Part shown: positions 37,501 to 52,500 of the stretch, piece after piece
Layout: each line of letters starts with the position of its first letter
Numbering within the stretch: the first letter of the stretch is position 1
Assembly: GCF_004027225.2 (NCBI RefSeq)
Contig: NC_046358.1
Location: forward strand, 8,215,284-8,279,283
Origin: Strigops habroptila
Lineage: Eukaryota > Chordata > Aves > Psittaciformes > Psittacidae
DNA length: 64,000 bases
Direction: 5' to 3'
The notes under the pieces: model-generated
The model's database searches: none
Seen by the model: only the letters and a program-made list of their open reading frames with translations
Told to the model about the DNA's origin: nothing
Program-made: the position numbers and the translations under genes

Positions 37501-40500
37501 TTTATAGTTAGAATAGATACACTATAATTGTTGGATCCATGATCCTGTAAATAGTTGTAAACATACAGTTCCTTGGCTCTAATTGTAAGAGCCAAATAGG
37601 AAAAATACCAGATATGAAAATGACAAAAAACCTAGATATTTTCAGTTTACCATAAAATAAGATTTTTTGTTTCTAGTTTAAAGTCTAACCTGAAGGTTCT
37701 TTCTTCATCTGTCTATTGTCCACTAGGACTTCCAAGCGGGAAATTTCACGAGACTGTAGCATGGATGAATGATGAGAGAATAAAGTGTACAAAACATTCC
37801 ATATCTGAGTCACTTTACTGTTACCTGTCTCTGGTCACCTGGGTCCTTTTCACCCTGTGTTTGTTAGGCTGATAAGAGAAATACCTTGGCACTCTGAAGA
37901 TGCACCAGGTTTCAGCTGAAAGAAAAATGGCTGTGGTGGTCCATCCACAGGGGTGGGGCTGGAAAGGGAGGGGAAATAACAGGGAAAGGAATGTGGGTGT
38001 GCCGAGGCTTCCCAAGGCTAGACTGATGGGTCAACCAAATCACAGGGCTGTCCTTGCAGCCCTGCTTTGGTGAAGTTGGACAGTTGCACAGGGAGCAACA
38101 CAAGAGGATGGCAATCCCCCTTCTCCCTCCCCTTCAGCCCTGCCTGCAGTGAGGTATTGGGGCACCTGCCAGGTTCACCACTCCCATCACTAATATTAAA
38201 ACAAACATATAGGAGAAATAGTTTAAAATTACCACTAATACACCATTAGTGACAAGCTTTTCAGGAGGGAATGGTCTGAAAGAGAGAAAAAAACATGCAG
38301 TGAAAACTAATGTTACCTAAATACACCTGAAACAAACACCAAGGAATAACACTTTCCTTAAAGGTTGCCTTGTCCAGCATAGTCTCAAATATGTCACTGA
38401 TTTTAAATTTTGACAGACATCTGAAATGTTGCTTCCTTATTTTTTTAATGATAATGGTAAATAATAGTAGTAATAAGCACAGGGGCTGCAGTTCTTACTA
38501 TCCTTCTCCCTCTTTCGGGAAATAATGGGATGAATTAGTATCCAGAACAATTTTCGACTGATAAGGAACATGAAGTTTTAGCCAATATGCAACTAACTTG
38601 ATGAACACCAGTTGTTGCTGTGATGCTGAGCATCTTAAACTATATTATACTAAATGCTAGCATGTGCTTGACTGCTTGCTTTTGCAAAGGACAGTTTTTT
38701 GGTCCCATATGGGTTTTACTTACATGCTCTCTGATGCAAATTCCACCTCCAGCGTCTCTTGTGTCTGTAAAAGACCATTTCATTATAAGCATTTAAAATT
38801 AATTTTCTTTCTCACTAGCTATGGTTGTCAATAATTATTCTGGCTCCTGAAACAGCTCTTAAATTCAAATTTCCCTCCTGTTGTAGGGTATCCTCAGGTG
38901 AGTGAAAGCAATCCAGTTAGGGTGATTTGGAAAGTATTCTCCCTTCTTCATTAAACATCAGTTCCCAGGCAGACTGCATTTGTCCATGCAGTGTCAAGGC
39001 AGACTAAAATGGCCACATAGGCAATCCCCAGTCGTAAGCTTGCAATAACTGTTGGCTTAAAACTGCCTAAAGCCTTGTTTTTTCTGGGTAACATTATCAG
39101 AAGACAGATACTGTTGTATAGCAGAGGGCATACTAATTCTTCTGATCGAAAGAACTCATATAACACGGACAATACATTGACCAGTCACCAGACAAGTTAT
39201 TATAGACTGCTTGCCAATATCGCCACAGAGCTGAATACCAATACATATCCTATAAGAAAAGTCACTGAATCAGCAAATCTATAAAAGTATCTGAATCGGA
39301 CATCCAGAACCCATGTTGAAGTCACCATGTATGGGTTCACATGCACTGAAGTAATGAGACAGTTATAGTAACTGACCATCAATGCATTTTAGCACCTAAA
39401 TGGTTTAGCGTGCATCTTTGTGCTCTATTCAGGTATACACAAAGGACTTATAGGGCAGGGTATCTGGTTTTAAGTGAATACGTCAACATCTTTACCAGAG
39501 TATGCCCAAACTCACAAGTGCTGGTCGCAGGAATGGAAATTCTAACAGAGAAACTTTGTGCAACGATGATGAAGTCTTTTATCTCCAACAAAACCTATTT
39601 GACCAACAGAGTCAAGAACGAGAAAAACAAGGAAACTCTGCTAAGAGGTTTGAGGAGGTAGTGAAAACTTCCAGGATTATGTCCAAGGTAGGGAAGTAAA
39701 CCTTGTCCATTTTGCTGAACAAGGTTTGGAGGGTAATTTACAAGATACATGAAGTGCAGACCAGGTAAACCTTCCCACCTACAATCACTTTACAATAAGT
39801 TATTTAGGAGGTAATACCAAAATTTCCTTCCTGTGTCCAAGGCAGTTTTATTCCTCACCTTTGGATTTAGCTGAAAAGTCAAGCGAACAGTTTCTCCAAG
39901 CTGGATTTTAGCAACATCAAAGAAGACAGTGAAGAGAAGGTCATCTTTAGTGACTGCATTTTCATCATAGATTTTCAGCTCAAGAATATTCTGTGAACAG
40001 AACTACAAGATTAGGAACATCTCTATTTTGAGACTTTATGGAGGCACAAGGTGATACACTCAGCATATTAAGGAAGATAGAGAAAGGAATGGGGACAAGT
40101 GAGAGAGCATGCACAACCTTTTATCCACCCAGAAATGAAGAAATATATTCTCCACCTAACATAGTTGGATTTGTTGTGGATGTTCCCATAATTTAAATGA
40201 CAAAGGCTAGCAGAATCATTGAATGTGTAGCTCCCATATCTAAAAACATGTTTGACCTCGAATTTGGTTTGAGGTCACCACTTTTCCATGAATTGTAGGA
40301 AACTATCTGGTGGCCAGGAATTTACTGCTATTGGTAATAAATAAATAAATAAATAAATAAATGAATCCTTGGATTTAATCAGGGATTGAAATACAGTAAG
40401 GAAGCACCATATAACTGCTGCATGTTGCATGATAATATCCTGTAAATTATTATTAAACAGATCACATGGAGATAATTGCCATGGAATCTACAGAAAATGA

Positions 40501-43500
40501 TATCATTTTGTTAAATTGGTGACAAAATGCACAGAAAGCAGCAGAACAAAGGCCTGTTTTCATGGGATTATATCCTACACCTCTCAATCTTCTCTTCCTT
40601 CCTCCCACTGCACCAGTCTCCTCCTCTCCTTCATATGTCACCTGCCTGTTTGGATGGACAGCAGGGGTAAAGGACCCTGCTGTGCCTGGTTGGTAGCCAC
40701 ACGTGGGCTGGCTCAGAGGTGCCTCCCAGGGTGCTGAGCAAATTAGCATAAATGCCTTTTTTTCCAGTGGGCAAATAATGTAGGCCTCTCCACATATTCA
40801 GCAGCTCATTTTCATGTGAATTGCAGGAATCTCTTATCTCGGAGATTCTTACTTATCATAGCATCATAGAATAGTTAGGATTGGAAAGGATCTTAAGACC
40901 ACCTAGTTCCAACCCTCCTGCCATGGGGAGGGACACCTCGCACTAAACCATGTGGCCAAAGGCTCTGTCCAACCTGGCCTTGAACACCACCAGGGATGGA
41001 GCATTCACAACTTCCTTGGGCAACCCATTCCAGTGCCTCACCACCATCACAGTAAAGAACTTCTTCCTTAGATCTAATCTAAACTTCCCCTGTTGAAGTT
41101 TGAAGCCATTACCTCTTGTCCTACCACTACAGTCCCTAATGCAGAGTCCCTCCCCAGCATCCTTGTAGGGCCCCTTCAGACACTGGAAGGCTGCTCTGAG
41201 GTCTCCATGCAGCCTTCTTTTCTCCAGGCTGAACAGCCCCAACTTTCTCAGCCTGTCTTCGTACAGGAGGTGCTCTAGCCCTCTGATCCATCAGATTTAA
41301 CTGAAATTTGCTAAGAGGCTTAATGTTTATTAAAGACATGGTCTCACAAAAAACCACATGCACAAAAGAGTGATTACATGAGCTTTGTTGCTTTAAAAGT
41401 TCATAATGAAGCACAGGAAGGTCCGTAACTAAATCTGGTGAGTGACTGAATATACAAATGTTCTGAAAGGAAGATGATCCAGAATCCAAGTACTCAATGT
41501 TGACATCTATCATTTCTGTAAGAAACCAGCAAGTGAGAGATAGTAAGCTGTAGTGAATCTGGGTTTGCAGTTTGCTATCAGAAGACGGAAAGATTGCTGC
41601 CCTTCATGGACATATACATAAATGCATCACACTATGCTTCAGACAGCAAAACAATTCTGTTTGTGGCTGACAGGTCAGCACTGGGTTCCTGCCCAACGCA
41701 CTTGCTAAGAGAAACATAGTGACAAGAGGCAGAGAGAAGCAGCCACAGCAACTTAGTTTACAGGCCAGCTATAAATAGCCTGTAAAGATTATGGAAGGTG
41801 ATGGAGATGATATGCTTAAAAGGAACAGTTTGCAGTTTGTAGAAGGCAGGCTTACACTGAAGAGCAGATTGGTTTTCCTAGCTGTGATACTGTAACAGAC
41901 TGTCCTTTTTTGGCTGGAAAGGCTGACTTATTTTCTTAGTGACCAACTGATCTGAAGTCCTTTGGTTACTCCCAGCTAGCCAGGAGGTGCATGCACAGAA
42001 TGCTGGCTGGCTAAGGGAGACCTTGACTGCACCGCTGGAATGCTGTGTAGGAAGCAGCTGGGGTTCTCTGGGCCGTTCACTGTTTTTATCCACTCCTGAG
42101 AGACGATATGAGGACACCACCACTGGGAGCCAGGCACTGAGCAGAGCCAGCCCTCGACAGGGCTGCATGCCAACAGCTCCAGGCAGGGTGTCCCTCTGGA
42201 GCCAGGGGAGTGCTGCCCACAGCACCAGGCTGGAAGCTCTTCCCCACCAACTGCGCTTTGTCAGGCGCTCATCTAAACAGGTGCATTTCGGTAAACACTC
42301 CTGCTCCTGATGGGAACCAGCCTGACATATCCGAACAAGTTTTTCTCCTCCACAGTGACAGTGTACTATATGAATTTACTGAGCTCTGGCTCCCATGATT
42401 TAGGAAAATGAATAACTCCATGATACACTAGACAGGCAAGGATAAAATAACCAGCAGACTGGCGCTGCTCAGTGTGTAATGAGAAGAGCAATTGCAGTGT
42501 ATGGAAAGAAACCTGTGAGAGCTTTAACTTAGTCCTTTGAGTCCAGACAGCAGCGAGGCACCACTGACAGACATGCCAGAGTGCTTTGGTTGTCCCAGAT
42601 CCCCAGGACACATTTTGTGCAGCCCACAGCAACTGCTGCCATGGTGCAGTGGCTACACACTGAAAATTATAGGGGCTAATGCCACATGTCTTGTCTCCTG
42701 CTGCAAAGTTACTGCAAAGTAAATGTAAGGTCCTCCAAAATACTGCTCTGTGAGGGACTAGTTCCAGCAGCTTCCTGTAGCCAAGGTATTTTTTCCAGCT
42801 GTTACATGTGTTTTTGCAGTTTTGAAAGACCTGTCAGCCACAAACCATTGCAAGGAATGGGTGTTCTGGTGCAAGAGCTGTAGAACAGTGGGTGTTTGTT
42901 CCCATGCTGCAACGTTCGTCCCTTGCCTTTCACCTCCCTGTCAAAGCTGCAGGGCTCAGTGACATTGTGTCTCACTGGTATTTTGAAAGACATTGGAATT
43001 TTTTAGGACTGCAGGGAAAGCATTGGATGTAGGCTGCAGATGGCCAGGTGTGTTAGAGCTGAAAGCTGTACCAAACACAACCAGTACCACCTAACTCTGT
43101 GGAAGGAAGCCCGAGAACTTGTATCATGGGCAACTTCTGCAGACAAGGCAAGATGGATTGTTCATTGGAGACCCTGTGGTATAGCAACACTTTGAGCTAT
43201 TCTGAATGCTCCTTTGGAGTTTATCGATGCTCAAGAGAGCTGGGGGACTGGCCTGCTGACTCAGCACTTGGCAGAAATGTTCTTGTCCTGCTCTGCCACC
43301 AGCACCAGGAAATGAAGGGTAGAAGCTGTAAAGCAGAATTTCATGCCCCAAGTATGAAGCAAGCTGGGCTTACTTGGCCTATCACTGATCTCTGTGGACT
43401 CCTAGACTCTGATGTTAATATTGTCTTTTGGAGGAAGTGGACAGTGGGACTTGCAAATCTTCTGAAGCTCTAACATTTATCATCATAGTGAAAGCTCAGC

Positions 43501-46500
43501 TGGTCTTTTGCAAACTTTAACTTTTGTTTCCTGACATTTGTATCACAAGGTTGTTCCAAAGGAATAGTAAAAAGGAACAGCACCTGGCTGCTTCCACTAC
43601 TTAGCTCATGCATGTCTTTTCTGCTGTTCAATTCACTCTGAAATTCTCACCTTTACTGTTGAAAAGCAGGGACGAAGAAAGAAAAAAAGTGAAAAGTGAC
43701 AGGTCATTACATGAATAGTTGCGAAATATCTTGTCAATCTTTTATATAGCAGAAACTAATTTTGTTGCTGCATGCTGCTCCACATCTCCTTACCCATGTC
43801 CTTGTAGTCCCTCACACATACTTATTTTTATGGCGCTATACTTATCAATCACACAACAAGATCTCTGCCCCAAAAGAAAAACAAAGGCACTATGTGTCTT
43901 ACTTTTACTTGGCTCTGGATCCTGAAGCAAAATGTTTCGTTCCACACTGGATCTTTGCAGTTCTTGACAGTTTTGGTCCGGACGGTTTCAGGGGAAGCAG
44001 TGGGCAAGGACAGGCTTACATAGCAATCAGTTTGGCTAACTGCATTTGAAAAGATATATTGTAACTTATAAATTACTATAAATATCTTAGAGCATAGCCT
44101 TATAGCACTGTATAGACAGCAAGCTGCAAAAAAGGAGGTATTGTTCCTACTGTTTTTCTTACAGGTGTTTATTCAATAGCACTCACTGCTATTCATTCCC
44201 TCCTGCAGGTGGCAACTTTCGTCATTAGTGGACATTCAAAGAAGCTACTGCAATAAAGACAACTGGTAAGAAAAAAATATGCAGAGCTAGTTTTACTGAA
44301 CAAAATCCATTATGGGCATGTCCCTTGTCTGTTGCAAATCAACAGATCTCTGTGACAGAGGAGAAAAAGGGTGACATTTTAAAAGAAGCCTTTTAAAGGA
44401 TAAAATACTTATTTAACTCTTTGAACATTTAGACAAGGTGTAACTTTGTCCTGTGCAATTGAGAGGGGAACAGAATTGCTAAGGAGGGTCTGAGTGCGAA
44501 GGGTCTTCCCCTTCTGGTCTGCTGCACTCGCATATCTGTAGTCCAGTCCCTGTAATGAGCCAACTGTCTCACCCAACATGCGACCATATCATAGAATCAT
44601 AGAATCAACCAGGTTGGAAATGACTTTCAAGATCATCAAGTCCAACCATTGCCCAGCACTGCCAAGGCCACCACTAACCCATGGCACTGGGGGCCTTGGC
44701 TACACGGTGTGTGAGCACTTGCAGGGACGGTGACTCCAGCACTGCCCTGGGCAGCCTGTTCCAATGCCTGAGCACCCTTTGGGGAAGGAATTGTTCCTCA
44801 TCTCCATCTAAACCTGCCCTGGTGCAGCTTGAGGCAGTTTCCTCTTGTCCCATCACTTGTTCCTTGGGAGCAGAGACCAGTCCCCTCCTGGCTCCATCCT
44901 CCTGTCAGGCAGTTGTAGAGAGCGATACGGTCCCCCCTGAGCCTTCTCTTCTCGACACTAAACCCCCCCAGGTCCCTCAGCCGTTCCTCATCACACTTGT
45001 GCTCCAGGCCCTGCACCCTTTCACCATCAACAAATATGCAAAAATAGCAATGCACTTCTATCTTACCGGTTTAAAATCCGACCACTTATACTGAAGAAAC
45101 TTCTAATTTCTGAGAAAGGTGTGCAGGTAACACAAGGTTGCGCAGTTAGCTACAAGTATGGCATTAAATCTTCATAATACATGGGGGCTGCTTTGGGGTG
45201 GGCTCCCAGGAACAGCCTACCACCCCAAGCTGAGGCAAACAGCCCTTCAGCCAGGTAGGCACAGATATGCTGGATGCTGCCACAGGGTGCTGATGTTGTC
45301 TGTTGCAGATTGTCAGAGGTTTTGGGTGAGAGGCAGGTTGGGTACTTGTATATCTGTGCAACTAACTTTCCTTTTGTGTGCTAACCTCATGTATGTAGAG
45401 TATTTGGTGGTTAGGATTCTCTCTGGTACTGCTAAGAAGATGACGGGTTTTTTATCAGGGAGCACCACTGGGCAAGTACTCCTAAATGCATAAAGGAGTT
45501 GACGTCTTGTGAACCTGTGGTAATAAACTGAGACCCCAAAAATACAGTGAAGAGTGGTGGGACTCTCTCTACACTGTCATTCACCCTTTCCAGCCCTCCC
45601 ATTTGAGCAAATCTGCTGTCTTTTGGCTCTGTATGCCATTTGCACTTATTTTTAGGCAGCAGACATTTCTTTTGTCTGCTGAGCAACTAGAACTGTCTCT
45701 AAGAGAGCTCTAAGAACTTATTCTATAATCACAGTAACAGGCTAGATTTGGCTGTAACAGGCAGTTTGGTACGGTGTGATCCATGCCGAGAAGCCCCATG
45801 AACAAGTGGGTACCCTGCTGGAAAAGGTATCATGACATGTTGGCTCCAGTCCCAGCTCTGCTCCAGGCTAAGTCACTTTGGGTAATTGCTTCCATTTAAA
45901 TTTACCTTGCTTATCTATCTGCATTTCCCCATCAATAAAACACTGATAACTATCCCTTCCTCTTTTGCATTCTGCTTTGACATCCCATGACTAAAAGCAC
46001 TATACTTATATAGAAAAATAACTACTGCAATTAATATTTCCACATGACCCACAGGAAGAGAGTGCCTTACCGGTAATTATGTTGTTCATTCTCTACCAGT
46101 CTCTTGCTTCTCATTCCACACTTTCTTTAAACTTGTGGTGCAACACATGTGGTAATAAATAGGAGTTGCTTAAAGCAATCTGTGCAATCAGGGTATGTAT
46201 GATCAATCTGTCAGTCTTCTGATACCATCTGAACATGAAACATCTTCCAGTTTTTCAGCACGCATTTCATAGTTTCCCCCTTACCGTCCATAGCAGGGAA
46301 GAAATTACTTTAACATTGCAAATGCAGATGTCCATAGTTCTTATAAGTAATATTAGGATACTTTTAGACTTATTACTACATTTTAAAATGCAGAATATGT
46401 GCAATGTACCTGTAGATAACAATATATTGATAAAGAAGGTGGTAAAATAATTTCTTTACCTTTCTCCTCCATTGGTTTTTAACGTTTGCAAAAATTAATA

Positions 46501-49500
46501 TTAACTTTGCATAGTTACTTCCTCAGATGATGTCAGAGAAGCAGGTAAAAGTAAGCATATCTGTTTCTTCAGCAACCGTATCAGTCAGTGGTGGACTACT
46601 GACATGTGTTTTGGAGAATCTGTTCATTTATAATCTGTTTTGTTGTACATACTAGCTATGAATACTGATTTAGAAGACTGGCATTTGATATTTTCAGAGT
46701 ATCAAAGAAGCTCTAAACTTGTGACTTATTATCTTGTATCTAGATAAAGTTGTGGTGGGATCTCTGTTGAGTCTTTCACCCTCTCTGAACACAATAGACC
46801 TATAGCTGACTTGAGAAGTTAGTCTAATCCTTAGCAAGGCTGTTCACCCTTAATAGGAGCAAAACCAAAGTCCCACAACATGGTAACCCACATGTAACAC
46901 CAGCTCAGTTAGCAACTAGTGAGGCTTCAGTCTCAACATAGCCCAAGACAAGAATGCTGATAGACAAAGATATTTGAATCTGAAAACAGGCAATTACAGC
47001 CAGGCCACTGAATGAAGAATAACAAATTATGTCCCAGAACTATACTGTTGCAGGACTTGACTTATCTGATAACACAGATTTAGATAAATTTTGGACCAGA
47101 TCCCAAATACAAAATGTTAAACATAGTACAGGTAATGAGACTTAGCACTGAGATTGCTTTGCATACACTCCCACTCCTGGACAGGAACAAGCAGATGCTC
47201 AGTGTTTTCTGTGTTGCAGTTCTTTTTCTCTTTTTTCCTCCCTTCACAGTAAAAGGCTTTAACTGTTACTAGCTACTAAAATCAAGTATGTCCAGACTGA
47301 AGAGGATTGACTTAGGCTGGCACACGAGAAAGAGCTGAAAGAATTGAGTTTGCTAATTCCACAAAAACGAAGACTGTCAAATAACATAATAGTCAGATCT
47401 GTAATGTCCAAATAATTGATAAGAAGAGGACAATGATCTATGGCTCTCCATGGTTGGAGGGAAATAAAGACAAATATTAGGAAAACTGCTCCGGCTCAAA
47501 GAGAGTTAGCTCTAGCAAGAGATTTTATAACTTTTCTAGGTAATTCATTTCAGAGGGTATTGGTAGCCAGGTATATATATCAAAGAGGGACAGACAAGGT
47601 AAACTTGATCCAGCTTCAGGACAAGAGGATCAGCGCAGGTGAACCTACATGGTGTCATATGGAATTGCTGTCATGGGATGCCCATGTTTATGCTGGAATG
47701 CAATAAACAGGATAAACACGTCATATCAATTATATTGCATGGTAACCAACTAACTGGTCACCTTCACATTGTACACCAGCCCAAGAGACCAATTCCAAGG
47801 TACCTGGGCACTGTCTCCAAACCTTCTTCTTTGGCATGTGTAAAGACTGGATGTTCATCGGAAAAGTTGCCACCCTTCCTTTTCCAAACACACACAGTGT
47901 CCAAGTAACAAGGCAACAATCCATACCTACAGCCTCTGTGTACTATCCAATATAACTGTCAAAAGAAACAATACATAAAGCAACACAGTGTAATACAGGG
48001 AAGCCCACAGACAGCTATGCTACAACTTCTCCCATATGCCCCAACTCCTCCATAAAGCAACAGGGGGTAAATTATATTACCTACGTGACATTTTGTGTAT
48101 GTGTAGCTGTTCTTGCAAGATTTATACATGCTAACAGAGGCGCAGATGTCGTTGGATCACCCTTACATATGCTCCCTTTTGGCAAAGTGGAACTAGAAAT
48201 CAGGTATTTCCATAGGAACACCCCTCTGAATTAAATTTTGGACCTACAGGGCGTAACACAGAGGTGAAGATTACAGTTTGATTATTTGGCTTATTTGTTA
48301 AGGAGAGAGCTCATTCAGCCTGGATTAAAAGCTTACATTGCAGCAATGCTTCATCCTGGCATAAATACTATGATTTGGATGGTTTGCCAAGATGCGTTTT
48401 GCTTTTGGCAGTGAAGTCTTCACATTTTATATGTCTTTTCTACAAAGATGTTACCATAAGTTTCTTTCTCCTCAAAGTAAGCCACAAATAAACACAGCCT
48501 CCAGACTGTCTTTTATCACAATACTACAGCTAATCCTATTATCACAGTGAAATTAAATAAGCTCATATTCTGGCTGGAATCCTCCAGGACTCCCAACTGA
48601 TGTAACAGTTCACAGCATCTTTCCTGTGAGTAAGAATGAATGAAAGCAGTAAGAATAGGTACATCTAACTGTCAAGGAACATTTACATCAAAGACCCCTT
48701 TTATCTATTTTTCGTTCTTGAACAGAAAGGGAACTTCAAAAACAGTAGTCAAGATTGGTCCTGAACAAGTAGAAGAGGTGAATACCTTTGCCAGTCAGAC
48801 ATTCAGAAAGATTGCCAATTTAATAGCAGAATACAATGCAAGCAGCAGCACCAACATTTTTGAATGAATCTTTGTTTTAACCTTCACTGGTTACTACTGC
48901 AGCACTACCTTATCAGCTCCTGCTGAGGATACAGTCATAGCAAGAAAGAAGCCATAGTCTCACATGGACACTCACTCTCAGCAATGTGGACTATCGCAGC
49001 CATGTTAATCGAGCCTCTCTACGTTGCATTGGCCTCCCACGTAATAACAAATCACATGTGAGTTCTTGGTCCTTATCTACAAGGTAATCAATGCCTTTGG
49101 TTCAGCAAAAAGGTTGCCTGAAGCTCCTCTCTGGAGACCATCGCTGATAAAGGTCCTCAAGCTCTGTGAATCTCGCCAGTGGGCAAGGCTGTCCCTGGCA
49201 CTGCTCTGAATCTTCTGAATAAACCTCCATGGGGACTAAGACATATCACAGGCCTTATCGCATTGTTCTTTTAGCATGCAGTTCACCTCAGCAGGACTCG
49301 TCTAGATGCTTGTGAAAGAACACAAAGAGAGCACAGATGTATAAAACAAAACAGGTCTCTCCTCAGAGGGTACAGGAAAGAATGAATCACTGATTACAAT
49401 ATCAGTTATATTGCTTAATGCATAACTGGATGAGCTGCAGATACTGTTGTCTTGATGAAACCGGAACAACCAGGACAGAACTAGAACAGATCCTGAAGGT

Positions 49501-52500
49501 TCTTTAACAGTGTATAAGAAAAATCTACTGGGAATTAATCAATAAAAATGTGTTTAATTTTTTTTTTCCCCACAATAAAATACTGAGATAAGTTATATCT
49601 TCTTCTCCCCATCAAAGGAATATCTCAAAGATAATGAAGAAATTCCTGCAATAAGTAAATGTCTGTTAACAGTCTTCATATTATTCAGGAACTTCTTCGA
49701 ATGTCCAAATAAAAAACTAATAGTACTGTAAACACAGATCTGCTGACATTCAATTTGTGGTTACTGTTCAGTGCCAAGCAAATTATACTTTGGTCCTAAA
49801 CTCAGGACATCATTGTGCAATAATAAGCAGGATATAGAGTAAAGTATGGTCCTTATCAAGGATGATCAAAAACGCCAAGGTGCAATAACTTTTAAGAAGA
49901 TGTGGGAGGCTGTAAGCATGGGAAAAGGCAATGTTCAGCCTGCTTTCCTAAGTGGTGAGAAGGTGTTACACAGCTCAGCCCAAGGAAATTTGTAAATATA
50001 GAAATCCTATTCAGAAATCAAAGCACATACTTATCATTATCTGTTGACAACTGCTGAAGTTGCTTCCATAGATTTGGAAGCATCCTAGACTTGTGCTATC
50101 TGTGTAATATATCAGCACAGCAGAAACATCCATCCAGGTTTGCTGGTACTTTCAAAGTGCAAACTAGAAAATCACATCCTGAACAGTCTGCCGCTGCCTT
50201 TAACTGCAAGCAGAGGAAGAGTGAAGGGTCAGGAATCGTTGCACGGATCTGCATTCTCTCAAAGCACTGTGTCATTCTACATTGCTGTCATTGTCACCTA
50301 CTTACACCAGCCTCTCTTCTCCACCCAAGCTTCTCCCTTGTTCATTTCCATTGTCTCCACCCTTTTCAAACCTGTTTTAAAACAGGTTTTGACATTTTTT
50401 AAAAAATATAAAACATTTCAGAAGCTTTTTCAACTAGAAACTTCCTCTAAACAAGAGGATAATGAAGCCTAAAAGGAACATGTATTACCATCACAAAAGG
50501 CTTTAAAGATCATCCCTGTTTCATGAAAGACAACAGCTGCAATACCCCCTGTGCTGGTACAGTATTAGAACCTGGTAGCTGCTCTCACCTTTGCCTTTGA
50601 AGCAGAGATGAGCCTAACATTTACCTAAGGTTCTTCCTTTACTGTTTACTAGTCCTTCAGTTGGTAATCAGTCCATCCTCCTAATGCTCCTGTGAGGCTC
50701 CTAATGCTCTTGCTGAAGTCCTTGCTTTAGAAATGAGGGACTAAGGTTTTGAGGAAACTCGTCTTCTCCAAGGTTACACCAAGAATCTGAAGGAAGTCAT
50801 GGGAGGAAATTGCACATAATACCTTTAACTACCAGAACAGCTTTCTGTTGTTGCAGGTAGAAGTACACAAAAGTCAGCGTAGCTGCAAAAAATGCATGTG
50901 TACCTACATACCATACACTGATTCCTAGCAGTGGAAATGCAGTTATTTCCACAGCTGTAGGGAGGTGCCCTGACCAAGAACCCCAAACAAATAACTTATT
51001 AATGAACTCCTTGATTATACATAGCATTCTCCTTTTTAGTGGCAGCTTATTATGCTATCAAGGTACGGAGCAGGTTTTTTGTCTCCACACTTCTTGCCAT
51101 AGATACAATCAATACAACTGCATACAATACAATATACACTATGCCCTATATACTACACTCCATCGTGGCCATCAAAGACCTGAGAAAGGGAAAAACCTGG
51201 AAATAATCTCTTAGACTAGAGAGCACACAACGGGTAACCTGAGAGAAACTAGTTTTTTGCATGTGTTTAGATGGTAGCAATGAACTGAGGAAGAGTGGGA
51301 GCAGACTAGGGTAACATGAGTAGATGAAGCCAAAAAGAAGATGGAATAGAAAGGCACAGAGGTTGTTAAGAACTGCAGCTCTGAACTTGATTCACATAAT
51401 ATTTACTGAGATTATCTATTCATTTATTACTCCTATTATTAACTGTGGTTATGACTTTGTTATTATAAACATCAATCAGAACCAGGGCTCCATTTTGACA
51501 GGTATCTTAGTAGTTATGCAATTAGATCTTGATCAAAACAGCTTACAATTACAGTAAGAAAAGCTCTGCTTCAGGATATGACATCACAGGGAGGATCTTC
51601 TAGTGATTAACTGTTGCTTTTATACCTGTTTGCTTCAGTTTCTTAACCAGTTAGGAAATCCTTGTTTACAGGCCACATTGCAACTTGGCAACTATTCATT
51701 TATCTACTTCTCTGTCCTTGTGCAGATTCCTATTGCCAAGCATTTTGTCCTGGGCTGCTTCTATAGTTTCTCTCCATTAATGTAAAGGCAGCCTGCCTGA
51801 GCAGCCAGTGGCATCAGGAACTTAGCTGAGATGGCCTCAAAGGACACTAGAGCTCTTATTCAAAGGACCATGTCCCAAGATTTCTTCCAGCCATAGCAAA
51901 AGTCAGTGATCACGCACGTTTTGACAGGGAAGAGATTTTACCCTAAAGCAGACTGTTGCTGCCCCCTCACAGTGGTGATACAGTCACAAATAGAGGTAAG
52001 AAGTATATACAGCATGTTGTGTGCATGTCTTCAATCAGTCCTTTCTGCACACAATAGTTTCCTTTGGAAAACATGGCAATGAAAGGGATTTCATTATTAC
52101 ACAGGATTTAGGTGATATAAGGAAAAACACTAATAATAACGCCTTCCAGCTTTTAAAATCAATGGGCAGTGTAGTATTGGGAGTTTTCCATGAACCTTCA
52201 TAGCAACAAAGCTCAGATTTAACAAGACCAAGATTTAATACTATAGTTAAAGACAGGCCTAAGGCTCGATCTAATGAGAATGCTGATTGAGATCAGCCTG
52301 TCATACTAAACAAAGAAAAAAAAAAAAAAGAAAATAGCTGTAGGCCATTCCAGGAAAAGCTTTCTGGAGCCTTGGATTTTGCTAATAAAAAGTAGGGCAG
52401 CCCAATACTTTCAAAGACATTTTTTGTCTCCTGAAGGGAATATTTCTGTGAAATACATGTCTGTAGAAGATGTTACCTTATATTTAATGTGTAGCCAATG

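Larger units (their letters stand above)
25574..39858. other. Gene B introns in the catalytic and linker half
   Basis: Seventeen introns, from about 0.2 kb (25574-25784) to 2.9 kb (28644-31590), separate exons b19 to b3. They show A/T homopolymers (33964-33981, 36001-36017) and a small cluster of ATACTCC words at 26596-26655, but no recognised transposon. Open frames inside them have no support. Confidence 0.6.
39991..43902. other. Gene B intron between b3 and b2
   Basis: 3.9 kb. Contains an AATA microsatellite, a CR1 copy (both listed) and a GC-richer stretch at about 42030-42310 that I do not recognise. Confidence 0.6.

Noticed and set aside
43903-43908. Alternative donor GTAAAA that would shorten gene B exon b2 to 131 nt
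   Set aside because: The next GTAAGA donor is stronger, restores the conserved V-K residues and makes the exon 137 nt, as in gene A.
48640-48867. 75-codon plus-strand frame containing [12 protein letters not shown]
   Set aside because: The short segment recalls an RT-type motif in some non-LTR elements (E-E-V-x-x-F), but the rest does not continue the pattern.
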